A DNA stretch of 64,000 nucleotides, taken from the NCBI GenBank assembly GCA_000702025.1, contig JNKJ01000008.1:62001-126000 (forward strand). The letters are read 5' to 3'. Made by a program: the position numbers and the translations under genes. Positions 1 through 7,230 of this stretch are shown here, one piece after another (positions within the stretch are counted from its first letter, which is position 1; the number at the start of each line of letters is the position of its first letter). A model generated the notes under the pieces. It saw only the letters and a list, made by a program, of their open reading frames with translations, was not told the origin of the DNA and made no database searches. This DNA comes from Blautia schinkii DSM 10518. Its GTDB lineage: Bacteria; Bacillota; Clostridia; Lachnospirales; Lachnospiraceae.

Positions 1-82
1 TATAAGAATCATCTGCGTATAGCTCCAGATAAAAAATCCATGCCTTTACCTGTACCATATATTTCCAGTATTTTTCCTGCAT
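1..82 (-). CDS. Small hypothetical protein, N-terminal fragment (runs off window)
   Basis: An open frame starts with ATG at 82-80 and stays open to the left edge, giving 27 residues beginning MQEKYWKYMVQV. An AAGGGGAAGAG stretch lies just upstream of the ATG and fits a ribosome binding site. The peptide is rich in aromatic residues (W, Y, F). I do not recognise the family and the rest lies outside the window. Its leader contains a 16-bp hairpin with a T-tract on this strand, so expression may be attenuated. Confidence 0.55.
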   Translation of the reverse strand, partial: MQEKYWKYMVQVKAWIFYLELYADDSY

Positions 83-108
83 TTCTCTTCCCCTTATCTG
101 TTTAAAAC

Positions 109-157
109 AAAACAGACATCTCATGACAACGCAATACGCAATGAGAATGTCTGTTTT
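109..157 (-). terminator. Long hairpin with T-tract, terminator or leader attenuator
   Basis: Positions 109-124 pair with 141-157 in a 16-bp stem with one bulged A. On the minus strand the stem is followed by TTTTGTTTT, as in an intrinsic terminator. It sits only 26 nt upstream of the start of the small gene at 82, and there is no room for a promoter between them. It either ends transcripts from the methyltransferase side or attenuates the small gene. Confidence 0.6.
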
Positions 158-578
158 TAGTGATTTTCTATACAATTGTATGTACAAAAGTGGGACGAAA
201 TAAAAATAATTTAAATTCCATCTGATTTCTATATGCTTATCTTGTATTAAATAAAAGTACCTCGATATAGTTTGATATTATAGCATATATTAATATAGAT
301 GAGTTGTATCTTTCGCATAATGCGTTAAAAATTTCTTGTTGATTTGAATATAACAAGCTTTTTGATTTTATAAAAAGCTCCCTGCCAGACAGATAAGTGT
401 TAATGTTTCTTCTATCTATCGGCTAGGAAGCCAGTTTATCTATATCAGTAAGCCAGTTTTACGCCTACCATTACAGCATATTAATTTAGTATCTTCCTGA
501 TACAATATTAAATTCAAGGGGAAGATACGTCAGTCAATTGGAGGATGTTTTTAGTGAATATTTCTATCCTTGTTTCAA
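158..578. other. AT-rich intergenic region, no gene seen
   Basis: About 420 bp between the hairpin and the methyltransferase stop. It is visibly AT-rich, with no open frame carrying a ribosome binding site on either strand. A 10-bp direct repeat, AAGCCAGTTT, occurs near 430 and 450. I see no promoter convincing enough to list. Confidence 0.5.
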
Positions 579-1352
579 TTAGAAAGAGGTGAGCAGCTTC
601 TCAAAGATAAGATTGTTCACTCTCTCTGTAATCCAGATATCATCCTCAATTATTTCTAAAGCATAACCTTGCATTACCTGTTTATCAAACTGGGTCAACA
701 AATCATCAAATTCTAAAGCCGTTTGCTTTTTTCGAGGAAACCTGATTTGAGTCTCAAAATCATGTGTACAGTTCAAACCTACGGATTTACCGATAGCAAG
801 CCACTCTTCTTTCGTATAGAATTTGATATGGCTGTCTTTTTTCATTTGCATATAAGCATCTACAAACCGTTCTATATCATCATCATTCGGTGCAGGGTCG
901 GATAGAAAAAATATACAATTCGGTTTTAATACTCTTGCTATCTCTTGAAAAGTATCATGTATAGCAGGAAAATGATGTAAAGCATATCGAGTGATAACCA
1001 TGTCAAATTTTTCATCTCCGAACGGAAATGCCAAGCCATCATAGGCCACGAAATTTAAATTTTTCAACCCGTGTTTTTCAGCTTTATGACAGTTTCTGCC
1101 TAAAGTTTTTTCGACAATATCCAGTCCCGTTATATTTGCTCTTGGATATTTTTCTGCGATTGGAAATGCTAAGTATCCCGTACCGGTTCCTAAGTCAAGG
1201 ATTTTCATACCATCTTCTATTTTCAAGCAATTAAGAATCAGCTTAAGATGTGATTGGTCCTGTGTCTGTTTATCATAAAAGGTTTGTGTCTGAAAACTTT
1301 CTTCAAAGCACATTTTGGTTTTTTCTATATATTCATTTAGATTGCCTTGCAT
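579..1352 (-). CDS. Class I SAM-dependent methyltransferase
   Basis: A 257-residue cytosolic protein with the Rossmann-fold S-adenosylmethionine motif ILDLGTGTGYL at residues 51-61. It also has a DMVITRYALHHF-type motif IV/post-motif, as in UbiE/COQ5-like and Methyltransf_11 enzymes. It should transfer a methyl group from SAM to a small molecule, but the sequence does not show the substrate. The start is supported by GGGAGG 9 nt upstream. The next gene upstream on the same strand is a metallo-beta-lactamase-fold hydrolase 82 bp away, so co-transcription is possible. The neighbourhood is AT-rich compared with the housekeeping block, which suggests accessory status. The family call is firm and the function is unknown. 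Confidence 0.85.
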   Translation of the reverse strand: MQGNLNEYIEKTKMCFEESFQTQTFYDKQTQDQSHLKLILNCLKIEDGMKILDLGTGTGYLAFPIAEKYPRANITGLDIVEKTLGRNCHKAEKHGLKNLNFVAYDGLAFPFGDEKFDMVITRYALHHFPAIHDTFQEIARVLKPNCIFFLSDPAPNDDDIERFVDAYMQMKKDSHIKFYTKEEWLAIGKSVGLNCTHDFETQIRFPRKKQTALEFDDLLTQFDKQVMQGYALEIIEDDIWITERVNNLIFEKLLTSF

Positions 1353-1434
1353 ATGTTATCCTCCCTGTGCTGATTTATTATTAAGCCACTAGTACAACGA
1401 ATAAACATTTATTCACCAGTATATTAACGGCTCC

Positions 1435-2313
1435 TTATACACGCTTCCACAGCAACATATTGTTTTTAAATTCAGCTGCGATTTTCCCTGTATCCTTTAA
1501 CCAAGAAAGATAGGAACGAACGGTGCTCCCTACAAGAACATACTGTTCGAAATTCATTGTTAAGGCATATTCCGTAAATAACCGTTGTAAAATCACTTCA
1601 AAGCACAATGGTTCTGTACAAAGGGTTATTATTTTTTCTGCGATTTCATGTACCTTGTCAATGTTGTACTGTGCCAGTTCGGAGATATCCTCTGTGGCAT
1701 CCGCATGAGCAGGAATAAACATTTTAGCTTTAAGAGACTTCACCATTTCAAGTGTTTCTAAATAAGCAGCCACGTCATAAACAAATCCAATCTGATATTT
1801 ATCGAGAGTTTCTCTGCTTGACAGACAGTCGGCCAGGTAGATCACATGATCGGGTGTGCGAATCCCTGCCATATCAAAAAAATGCCCTGGCAAATTGATA
1901 AGCTCAAAACCATCCGGCAGAACCTCTTTAGTCAGATACTCCGCGTCGCTTTCTTGTGCAAGAAGGAATTTGTGTCTGAGGTCTTTGCAGGGAAAACCGC
2001 CAAATAGAAAGGATGGCTCTAAAATCGGATGTCTTGTAAATGCACAATCGATACCGGGCGCGTAGATTTTACACCCTGTTTGTCCTTGCAGATATTTGTT
2101 CCCGCCAATGTGGTCTGCGTTGGAATGGGTATTATAAATTGCTGTCAAATGCCAGTTGTTTGCGTTAAGTATTTGGCGGACTTTGCGCCCCGCGTCTTTA
2201 TCGCTGCCACTGTCGATTAGGCACACTTCTGTATTGCTAAGCTTCACCAGACCTATTTTTGCAGGACTTTGTATGTAATAGCTGTTGTCTGAAACTTGTA
2301 TTAATTCGTACAT
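1435..2313 (-). CDS. MBL-fold metallo-hydrolase
   Basis: A 292-residue protein with the metallo-beta-lactamase fold: the metal-binding segment NTHSNADHIGG at residues 61-71, an early LIDSG strand-turn, and later GH and H residues typical of zinc hydrolases. The canonical motif is HxHxDH. Here it reads H63-S-N65-A-D67-H68, so the second histidine is asparagine, which should alter one metal site. Members of this superfamily include hydroxyacylglutathione hydrolase and lactonases, and the substrate cannot be read from the sequence. The C-terminal 80 residues look like a winged-helix-like extension. GGAGGTAAAAG precedes the ATG. It may be co-transcribed with the methyltransferase downstream. Confidence 0.82.
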   Translation of the reverse strand: MYELIQVSDNSYYIQSPAKIGLVKLSNTEVCLIDSGSDKDAGRKVRQILNANNWHLTAIYNTHSNADHIGGNKYLQGQTGCKIYAPGIDCAFTRHPILEPSFLFGGFPCKDLRHKFLLAQESDAEYLTKEVLPDGFELINLPGHFFDMAGIRTPDHVIYLADCLSSRETLDKYQIGFVYDVAAYLETLEMVKSLKAKMFIPAHADATEDISELAQYNIDKVHEIAEKIITLCTEPLCFEVILQRLFTEYALTMNFEQYVLVGSTVRSYLSWLKDTGKIAAEFKNNMLLWKRV

Positions 2314-2523
2314 GATCTTTTACCTCCGATATATTGCAGTAGGATTATTTGAAACCGTGTGATTTCTTGTGTATAGATTATCACAATTCACAGCTGTTAG
2401 CTACTATAATTATAAGCCTAAAAATATACATAAAAATGCATCTCGTACCAATACCAATGCTCCGTTGTTTTTCTGTATATTCAACTATCACTACTGTCAT
2501 AATCCTCATATCAGACCCAGCTA

Positions 2524-2552
2524 TTGAAGTGTATGTTGTCATACGATATAAT
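2524..2552 (+). promoter_or_regulatory. Near-consensus sigma-A promoter with internal dyad
   Basis: The -35 is TTGAAG (2524-2529) and the -10 is TATAAT (2547-2552), with a 17-bp spacer. The spacer holds a perfect inverted repeat, GTATG-TTGT-CATAC (2531-2544), placed where a repressor or activator would touch polymerase. The only gene it can serve is the small membrane peptide starting at 2597. Confidence 0.75.
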
Positions 2553-2596
2553 GGAATCAAAAAAATATTAAAGTTTTTTACGAAGGAGGAGGAATT

Positions 2597-2689
2597 ATGT
2601 TTACTTTTACAATATTGGGTTCTATAATTGAAACCGCATTTTATTTTCTAGGGTGTTTTGCTTTTGTTAAGTATATCTTAAAAAAATAA
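2597..2689 (+). CDS. Small membrane protein, 30 residues
   Basis: A short open frame starting MFTFTILGSIIETAFYFLG and ending ...YILKK, preceded by AAGGAGGAGGAATT, which is about as strong a ribosome binding site as the window contains. The peptide is almost entirely hydrophobic apart from one Glu and the lysines near its end (KYILKK), so it should be a single-pass membrane peptide with a positive-inside C terminus. A near-consensus promoter lies 45 bp upstream and a hairpin follows the stop. It may be a small regulatory membrane peptide or a type I toxin-like peptide. I see no antitoxin RNA, so neither function is shown. Confidence 0.7.
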   Translation: MFTFTILGSIIETAFYFLGCFAFVKYILKK

Positions 2690-2708
2690 TTATTCTTAAG
2701 TAACAAAA

Positions 2709-2744
2709 GCAGGATAAATCCCTATATTTAGAGATTTATCCTGC
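2709..2744 (-). terminator. Intrinsic terminator of the oxidoreductase transcript
   Basis: A perfect 12-bp stem, GCAGGATAAATC/GATTTATCCTGC, with a 12-nt loop. On the minus strand it is followed by TTTTGTTACTT. It lies 33 bp past the stop of the oxidoreductase gene and between two convergent genes, so it may also stop the small plus-strand transcript. Confidence 0.8.
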
Positions 2745-2776
2745 ATATACAAGAGATACATTTCCTGCTTAACTGC

Positions 2777-3802
2777 TTAAAACACAACGTCAACTGCCTG
2801 TCTTTTTTCTGCTGACTCGAGAATCGCTAATATAGCAATTGCTGTGTTTCTTGCATCGTCAAGGCTTACGCGGAATTCCCTTCCGTCTGCGAGCCGGTCA
2901 ACGAAGTCACGGATACTTTCATAGGATAAGCCTTTACATTTATCAAACACACGGTTTGCCACCAGAATATCAGGTGTTGTAGTCTTTTCCTCCGTAACCA
3001 TTTGAAGCATGTTATGGTTGGAGGCATCAATGGAGAGCATCCCCTTGGTACAAAGCATACTGAACTTAAAATCATTGATATTCATATTACCGTTTGGCGT
3101 GACCCAACCGTTTTCCATCTGCGCAACACCGCCTTTGGAAAATTCAATGGTAGTGAGGAATAAATCGTCTGTAGGTACACCGAGCTTTTCAAGAATGCCT
3201 CTTTTTTTCACGCTGTATACTCTTTTAACTTCATCATGGAACATCCACCGCAGAGTATCCAGACTATGGCTTCCCAGAAACCAGAGGATAGAGGATTGTC
3301 CGGCCCAGGAAAGCATATCTGTAGCAACCCACTTAATATCATTGTGGCGGATATAGGCTGAATACGGTTCTCCAAGCGTGCCCTGACGTATCTCCTGCCA
3401 TGCCGTGTTAAACGGAGGATTCCATCTGTTATGCAGATCAACCATGACTCGAACCTTATTCTCTTTTGCGGCATTATAAATACGGTCGATATCTTCCCTA
3501 TTGGTAGCTAAAGGCTTCTCTATTAACATATTTTTGTGATGTGCTGCCATCTCCACTGCGATATCTGCGTGAAGAAAATCAGGTGTGACGATTGCAACAG
3601 CATCGCAGTTGGTATCCTCTGCTAAATCGTGATAATCCGTGTATATTCTCGGAATCTTATATTTGTCAGCAAGTATCTTGGCTCTTTCTTCCTGCTTGTC
3701 ACAGATGGCTACGATTTCAGCAAAAGGATGTTCCTGGTATATCGCTGCGTGAGTTTCGCCCCACACGCCTGCTCCTACAATTCCTATTTTTACTTTTTCC
3801 AT
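2777..3802 (-). CDS. Gfo/Idh/MocA-family NAD(P)-dependent oxidoreductase
   Basis: A 341-residue soluble oxidoreductase. The N-terminal Rossmann domain starts with GIVGAGVWGETH (residues 8-19) and carries the family EKP motif, IEKPLATN, near residue 95. A C-terminal alpha/beta substrate domain follows. Enzymes of this family oxidise or reduce sugar hydroxyls with NAD(P). The gene lies directly downstream of the locus 1 SBP (7-bp gap) and ends at a strong terminator, so both form one transcript. It probably acts on the sugar imported and released by this locus, possibly through a 3-keto intermediate, but the substrate is an inference from context only. Confidence 0.88.
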   Translation of the reverse strand: MEKVKIGIVGAGVWGETHAAIYQEHPFAEIVAICDKQEERAKILADKYKIPRIYTDYHDLAEDTNCDAVAIVTPDFLHADIAVEMAAHHKNMLIEKPLATNREDIDRIYNAAKENKVRVMVDLHNRWNPPFNTAWQEIRQGTLGEPYSAYIRHNDIKWVATDMLSWAGQSSILWFLGSHSLDTLRWMFHDEVKRVYSVKKRGILEKLGVPTDDLFLTTIEFSKGGVAQMENGWVTPNGNMNINDFKFSMLCTKGMLSIDASNHNMLQMVTEEKTTTPDILVANRVFDKCKGLSYESIRDFVDRLADGREFRVSLDDARNTAIAILAILESAEKRQAVDVVF

Positions 3803-3809
3803 AGCTGTT

Positions 3810-5114
3810 CTATTCCACCTGATTCATAGCCACAGAATCGTCTGTTGCTTTCCATAGCTGTTCTGCGTCAATCTGACCAAGTAAAAATTGCATATTCAAA
3901 TCTTTGGACTCCTGCTCAAAGACTGCTGACAATCTGAACGAAAATGGATGACTTGCAAATGCGGTAGACTCAGAGATGGATTTCGAAACCTCCTGGATAA
4001 CCACAGGGTCTGTATCCTTCACATAGGTATCGAAATTCTGCATAGGTATGCCCAGTCCGTTTTCAATACATGCCTTGGGATAATATTCAGGGTTAAAGAA
4101 GGTTTTTACAAATTCGGCTGCTTCTTCTTTGTGTTCTGAGTTTTCTGCTACCATCATCACGATTCCTTCCCGGCCCATCAATGATGTATGGGAATCCTTT
4201 CCATCCACAGAGGGAAAAGAAATAATGCGGAGGTTTTCTTTCAACTCATCCGGTGTATTTTCTTCTGTGCTCAGACTGTTCTCCCATGTTCCGGTATAAT
4301 ACATGGCAGCCTTGCCCTGCTGGAAAAGGTTCTTTGCGGTGGGTGCATCGTCTGCTGTCCAGCTGCTCTGGAACATTCCCATATCAACCAGCTCTTTATA
4401 TGTATTGGCTGCCTCAGTAAACTCAGGAGTCTCCGCAAATGAGGTTTTCATTGCTGTCGCATCCCAGATAGGCTGAGGATCGCCGCCTGTATAGCGAAGA
4501 AGGATATCGTTAAACAAAACCGACTGGTTCCATAAGTCTTTTCCGTTCATAGATACAGGGGCAATTCCCAATTCATTAAACTTTGTGATTGCTTCTTTTA
4601 GTTCATCTATGGTTTCAGGCACCTTAATATTATTGTCTGTAAATAATTTCTCATTGTAATACAGATACCAATAATCAATAAGCTGTGGTATTCCCAGTAG
4701 TTTTCCGTCAACGGTGGCTCCTTCTAACGCACCGGGAACAAAATCAAAATCTGCAAACTCGGCAGGGTCAAGCTCGGCCGCCACTCCTGCATTTACATAT
4801 GGCAGGAACTCTGACGGGTTGGCCCATACAAAAAATACATCCGGCATTGTTTTCGTAGAACCATAGATTTGAAGTTTTTTCTTATACGTTTCATTATCAT
4901 AAATTTCAAATTCTACTTTAACGCCGGGATTTGCTTCCTCAAACCTCTTTTTTGTCTCTTCGTAATACTGGTTCAAAGGATTTGTTGTGTCCGGTGTGCC
5001 ATGCATGACGGTAATCACTACATCATCTTCTGCCTTTACCTCCTTCAGTGAGATAAACGGTACGGACAGTGCCATACAACCTGCCAACATTACGCTGAGT
5101 ACTTTTTTAAACAT
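3810..5114 (-). CDS. Extracellular sugar-binding protein of ABC importer, locus 1
   Basis: A 434-residue family 1 solute-binding protein (SBP_bac_1 type) that captures an oligosaccharide outside the cell for the CUT1 importer. Residues 1-29 are a signal peptide ending EVKA/EDD. A possible lipobox LAGC occurs at residues 10-13, but hydrophobic sequence continues past that cysteine, so a signal peptidase I site after Ala29 is equally likely. Motifs typical of the family include the GTWENSL pocket region. The partner permeases are encoded divergently from 5483, an unusual split. The oxidoreductase gene follows after 7 bp. Confidence 0.92.
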   Translation of the reverse strand: MFKKVLSVMLAGCMALSVPFISLKEVKAEDDVVITVMHGTPDTTNPLNQYYEETKKRFEEANPGVKVEFEIYDNETYKKKLQIYGSTKTMPDVFFVWANPSEFLPYVNAGVAAELDPAEFADFDFVPGALEGATVDGKLLGIPQLIDYWYLYYNEKLFTDNNIKVPETIDELKEAITKFNELGIAPVSMNGKDLWNQSVLFNDILLRYTGGDPQPIWDATAMKTSFAETPEFTEAANTYKELVDMGMFQSSWTADDAPTAKNLFQQGKAAMYYTGTWENSLSTEENTPDELKENLRIISFPSVDGKDSHTSLMGREGIVMMVAENSEHKEEAAEFVKTFFNPEYYPKACIENGLGIPMQNFDTYVKDTDPVVIQEVSKSISESTAFASHPFSFRLSAVFEQESKDLNMQFLLGQIDAEQLWKATDDSVAMNQVE

Positions 5115-5183
5115 ATCTTACCCTCCCATTTTAATTTCTTATTATCGTTTAGTTTCATTTCGGAATTCCGTTTTGATGCTTTG

Positions 5184-5210
5184 ATTCTAGCATCTCGTTC
5201 ACCCTTGCAA
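5184..5210 (-). promoter_or_regulatory. Candidate promoter of locus 1 SBP gene
   Basis: Reading leftwards there is TTGCAA (5210-5205), a short 15-bp spacer and TAGAAT (5189-5184) preceded by TGC as an extended -10. The poor spacing fits a promoter that needs an activator, here probably the AraC-type regulator encoded at 9868-11091. This is a sequence-only call. Confidence 0.4.
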
Positions 5211-5309
5211 TAGTACATTTTTTACGGAAATGTCATAAATTTTACAATCATCTCTCTTATATAGATATATTTCCTGTTTAAAGTATCTGCAAGGGGTACT
5301 CAATGACTG

Positions 5310-5324
5310 TATTTTCGGAAAATA
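5310..5324. promoter_or_regulatory. Palindromic operator candidate in divergent intergenic region
   Basis: TATTTTCGGAAAATA is a perfect 7+1+7 palindrome in the 368-bp gap between the divergent SBP and permease genes. A wider inverted pair, CCTTTGC...GCAAAGG, lies near 5354-5394. No promoter for the rightward transcript could be called with confidence. This gap is the natural control region for both transcripts. Confidence 0.4.
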
Positions 5325-5482
5325 ACTGACATATGATAATTTTTTGAACTTATCCCTTTGCATGTACATTGTTAAAATTTAGTTATAGCAAAGGAAACAC
5401 ATCACCTGACATTTTGATATTTTAAGATAGATTTGTTTCCTTAAAAATAGAGATAAATTTAATATATCACAAGGAGGGCTTT

Positions 5483-6376
5483 ATGAAAGAAAAAACAAAA
5501 AAAACTTTCAGGAAGTATCTGGAAGTGACCATTATCATTCTTCCCGGGCTTCTCTTCTTTGTAGGAGGAATTCTTTTTCCTTTGATGAGAAGTCTCAAGA
5601 TGTCATTGTACAGTGCGAGCGGATTAGATTCAGGTTCTTTTGTAGGACTGCAGAATTACCAGACATTAATGAAAGACAAGATATTTTGGATATCTATCCG
5701 GAACGCAGCACTTCTGGCATTAGGTTATATTTTTATTTCTCACCCCATTGCTGTGGTAATAGCCTGGAATATCCGCAAGCTTGGAGAACGTATGGAAAAA
5801 CTGTTCCGGACTCTGTTATTTGTTCCTGCTGTCATCAACGTAATTGTACTTGTCAAAATATGGGCCTTTATGTACAATCCTGATTTCGGTTCGATTAATA
5901 CGCTTTTGCGCACGCTGGGATTGGATTCTCTTACCAGAAACTGGCTCAGTGATTTGTCAACAGCACTTCCAAGTGTCATTGTCATGGCAATCTGGATAGG
6001 CTGGAGCTGGAGTTTCTTATATGATTATGTAGCAGTAAAGAGTCTTCCGCAGGACGTATTTGAAGCTGCCAGAGTAGACGGGGCGCATGGTTTCCAGCTC
6101 CACTTCCGTATTACGTTGCCAATGATTCTTCCGGTTATCAGTGTATTCTTTGCAACTGCTATTATAAATGCTTTTAAGACAATGGAAATTGTCATGCTTT
6201 CTACGGACGGAGGGCCGCTGAACACCACGCAATTTGTGGCTAATTATATGTATCTCCGGGGGTTCCGTACTTTCCAGACCGGGTATGCAAATGCCATCAG
6301 CATTGTATTTGCATTGATCTGTATCCTGATAACAATACTGTTTTTCCGTCTTACGAAAAACGACATCACAGAATAG
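5483..6376 (+). CDS. Sugar ABC transporter permease, locus 1 (MalF/UgpA type)
   Basis: A 297-residue inner-membrane protein with about six hydrophobic segments, starting with one at residues 15-37. The cytoplasmic EAA loop reads EAARVDGAHGFQLHF near residue 195 and contacts the ATPase. It forms the translocation pore with the permease encoded 10 bp downstream and takes sugar from the binding protein encoded divergently. AAGGAGGGCTTT precedes the ATG. No ATPase gene is present in the locus. Confidence 0.93.
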   Translation: MKEKTKKTFRKYLEVTIIILPGLLFFVGGILFPLMRSLKMSLYSASGLDSGSFVGLQNYQTLMKDKIFWISIRNAALLALGYIFISHPIAVVIAWNIRKLGERMEKLFRTLLFVPAVINVIVLVKIWAFMYNPDFGSINTLLRTLGLDSLTRNWLSDLSTALPSVIVMAIWIGWSWSFLYDYVAVKSLPQDVFEAARVDGAHGFQLHFRITLPMILPVISVFFATAIINAFKTMEIVMLSTDGGPLNTTQFVANYMYLRGFRTFQTGYANAISIVFALICILITILFFRLTKNDITE

Positions 6377-6386
6377 GAGCCTGTAT

Positions 6387-7217
6387 ATGAAAAAGAAAAA
6401 TTTATACACACGTATCTGGGTTGTGATTTTTATAATTATATCTGTGATTCAGGTTTATCCCATTATTTACCTGATTGACTTCTCCTTTTTGAAGACAAGT
6501 GATTTTTATGTTTCAGGGCTTTTTAAATGGCCTTCTTCCCCGCAATGGGGGAATTACGTAAATGCCTGGACAAATGGTAATGTCCCCCGTTTTTTCCTTA
6601 ACAGCGTTGTTGTGTGTACAGTTTCCATTGTTGTTACATTGTTCCTGGTGCTTACCTTATCCTACGCCTTTATAAAAATGCAATGGCGGGGACGAAAACT
6701 TTTGTTCGGACTGATGCTTTTGGGTATGATGATTCCACCTCATACTACCCTAATTCCGAACTATGGCCTTTATGAAGCGCTTGGCATCCGCGACAGCTAT
6801 CTGTCCATGATCATTCCTTATATTGCTTTTAATGTGCCTTTCGGACTTTTTTTGATGGCAGGCTATCTAAAGACTATTCCGGACAGTATTATAGAATCTG
6901 CTAAAATTGACGGATGCGGCACATTTCAGACGATTTTTTCTATTGTCGGACCATTGACAAAGCCGGCTCTTTCCAGTATCGGCATTACCACATTTCTGAA
7001 CTGCTGGAATGAATATGTGATGGCCTCTACGTTTCTTAGTAAGGATACTTATAAAACACTGCCCCTTTCGATTACGAAATTTACTACAGAGCATGGTGCA
7101 GACCTGGCATCTCAGTTTGCGGTAATGTCAATTGTCGCTATCCCGGCAATCATTGTATATTTTGCTTTTAGTGAAAAGATAACTGAAGGAATTATGGCCG
7201 GCTCCGTGAAAGGATAA
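6387..7217 (+). CDS. Carbohydrate ABC transporter permease, locus 1 (MalG/UgpE type)
   Basis: A 276-residue membrane protein of the MalG class with an N-terminal membrane segment (about residues 9-30), five further segments and the EAA loop ESAKIDGCGTFQTIF near residue 170. It pairs with the preceding permease. It begins 10 bp after that gene and is followed 13 bp later by the GH116 glycosidase, so the three form one rightward operon. Confidence 0.93.
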   Translation: MKKKNLYTRIWVVIFIIISVIQVYPIIYLIDFSFLKTSDFYVSGLFKWPSSPQWGNYVNAWTNGNVPRFFLNSVVVCTVSIVVTLFLVLTLSYAFIKMQWRGRKLLFGLMLLGMMIPPHTTLIPNYGLYEALGIRDSYLSMIIPYIAFNVPFGLFLMAGYLKTIPDSIIESAKIDGCGTFQTIFSIVGPLTKPALSSIGITTFLNCWNEYVMASTFLSKDTYKTLPLSITKFTTEHGADLASQFAVMSIVAIPAIIVYFAFSEKITEGIMAGSVKG

Positions 7218-7230
7218 GGGAGGATTTTTT

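Noticed and set aside
2349-2627. 92-residue open frame on the plus strand
   Set aside because: It lacks a ribosome binding site, crosses the strong promoter at 2524-2552, and overlaps in another frame the much better supported 30-residue peptide.
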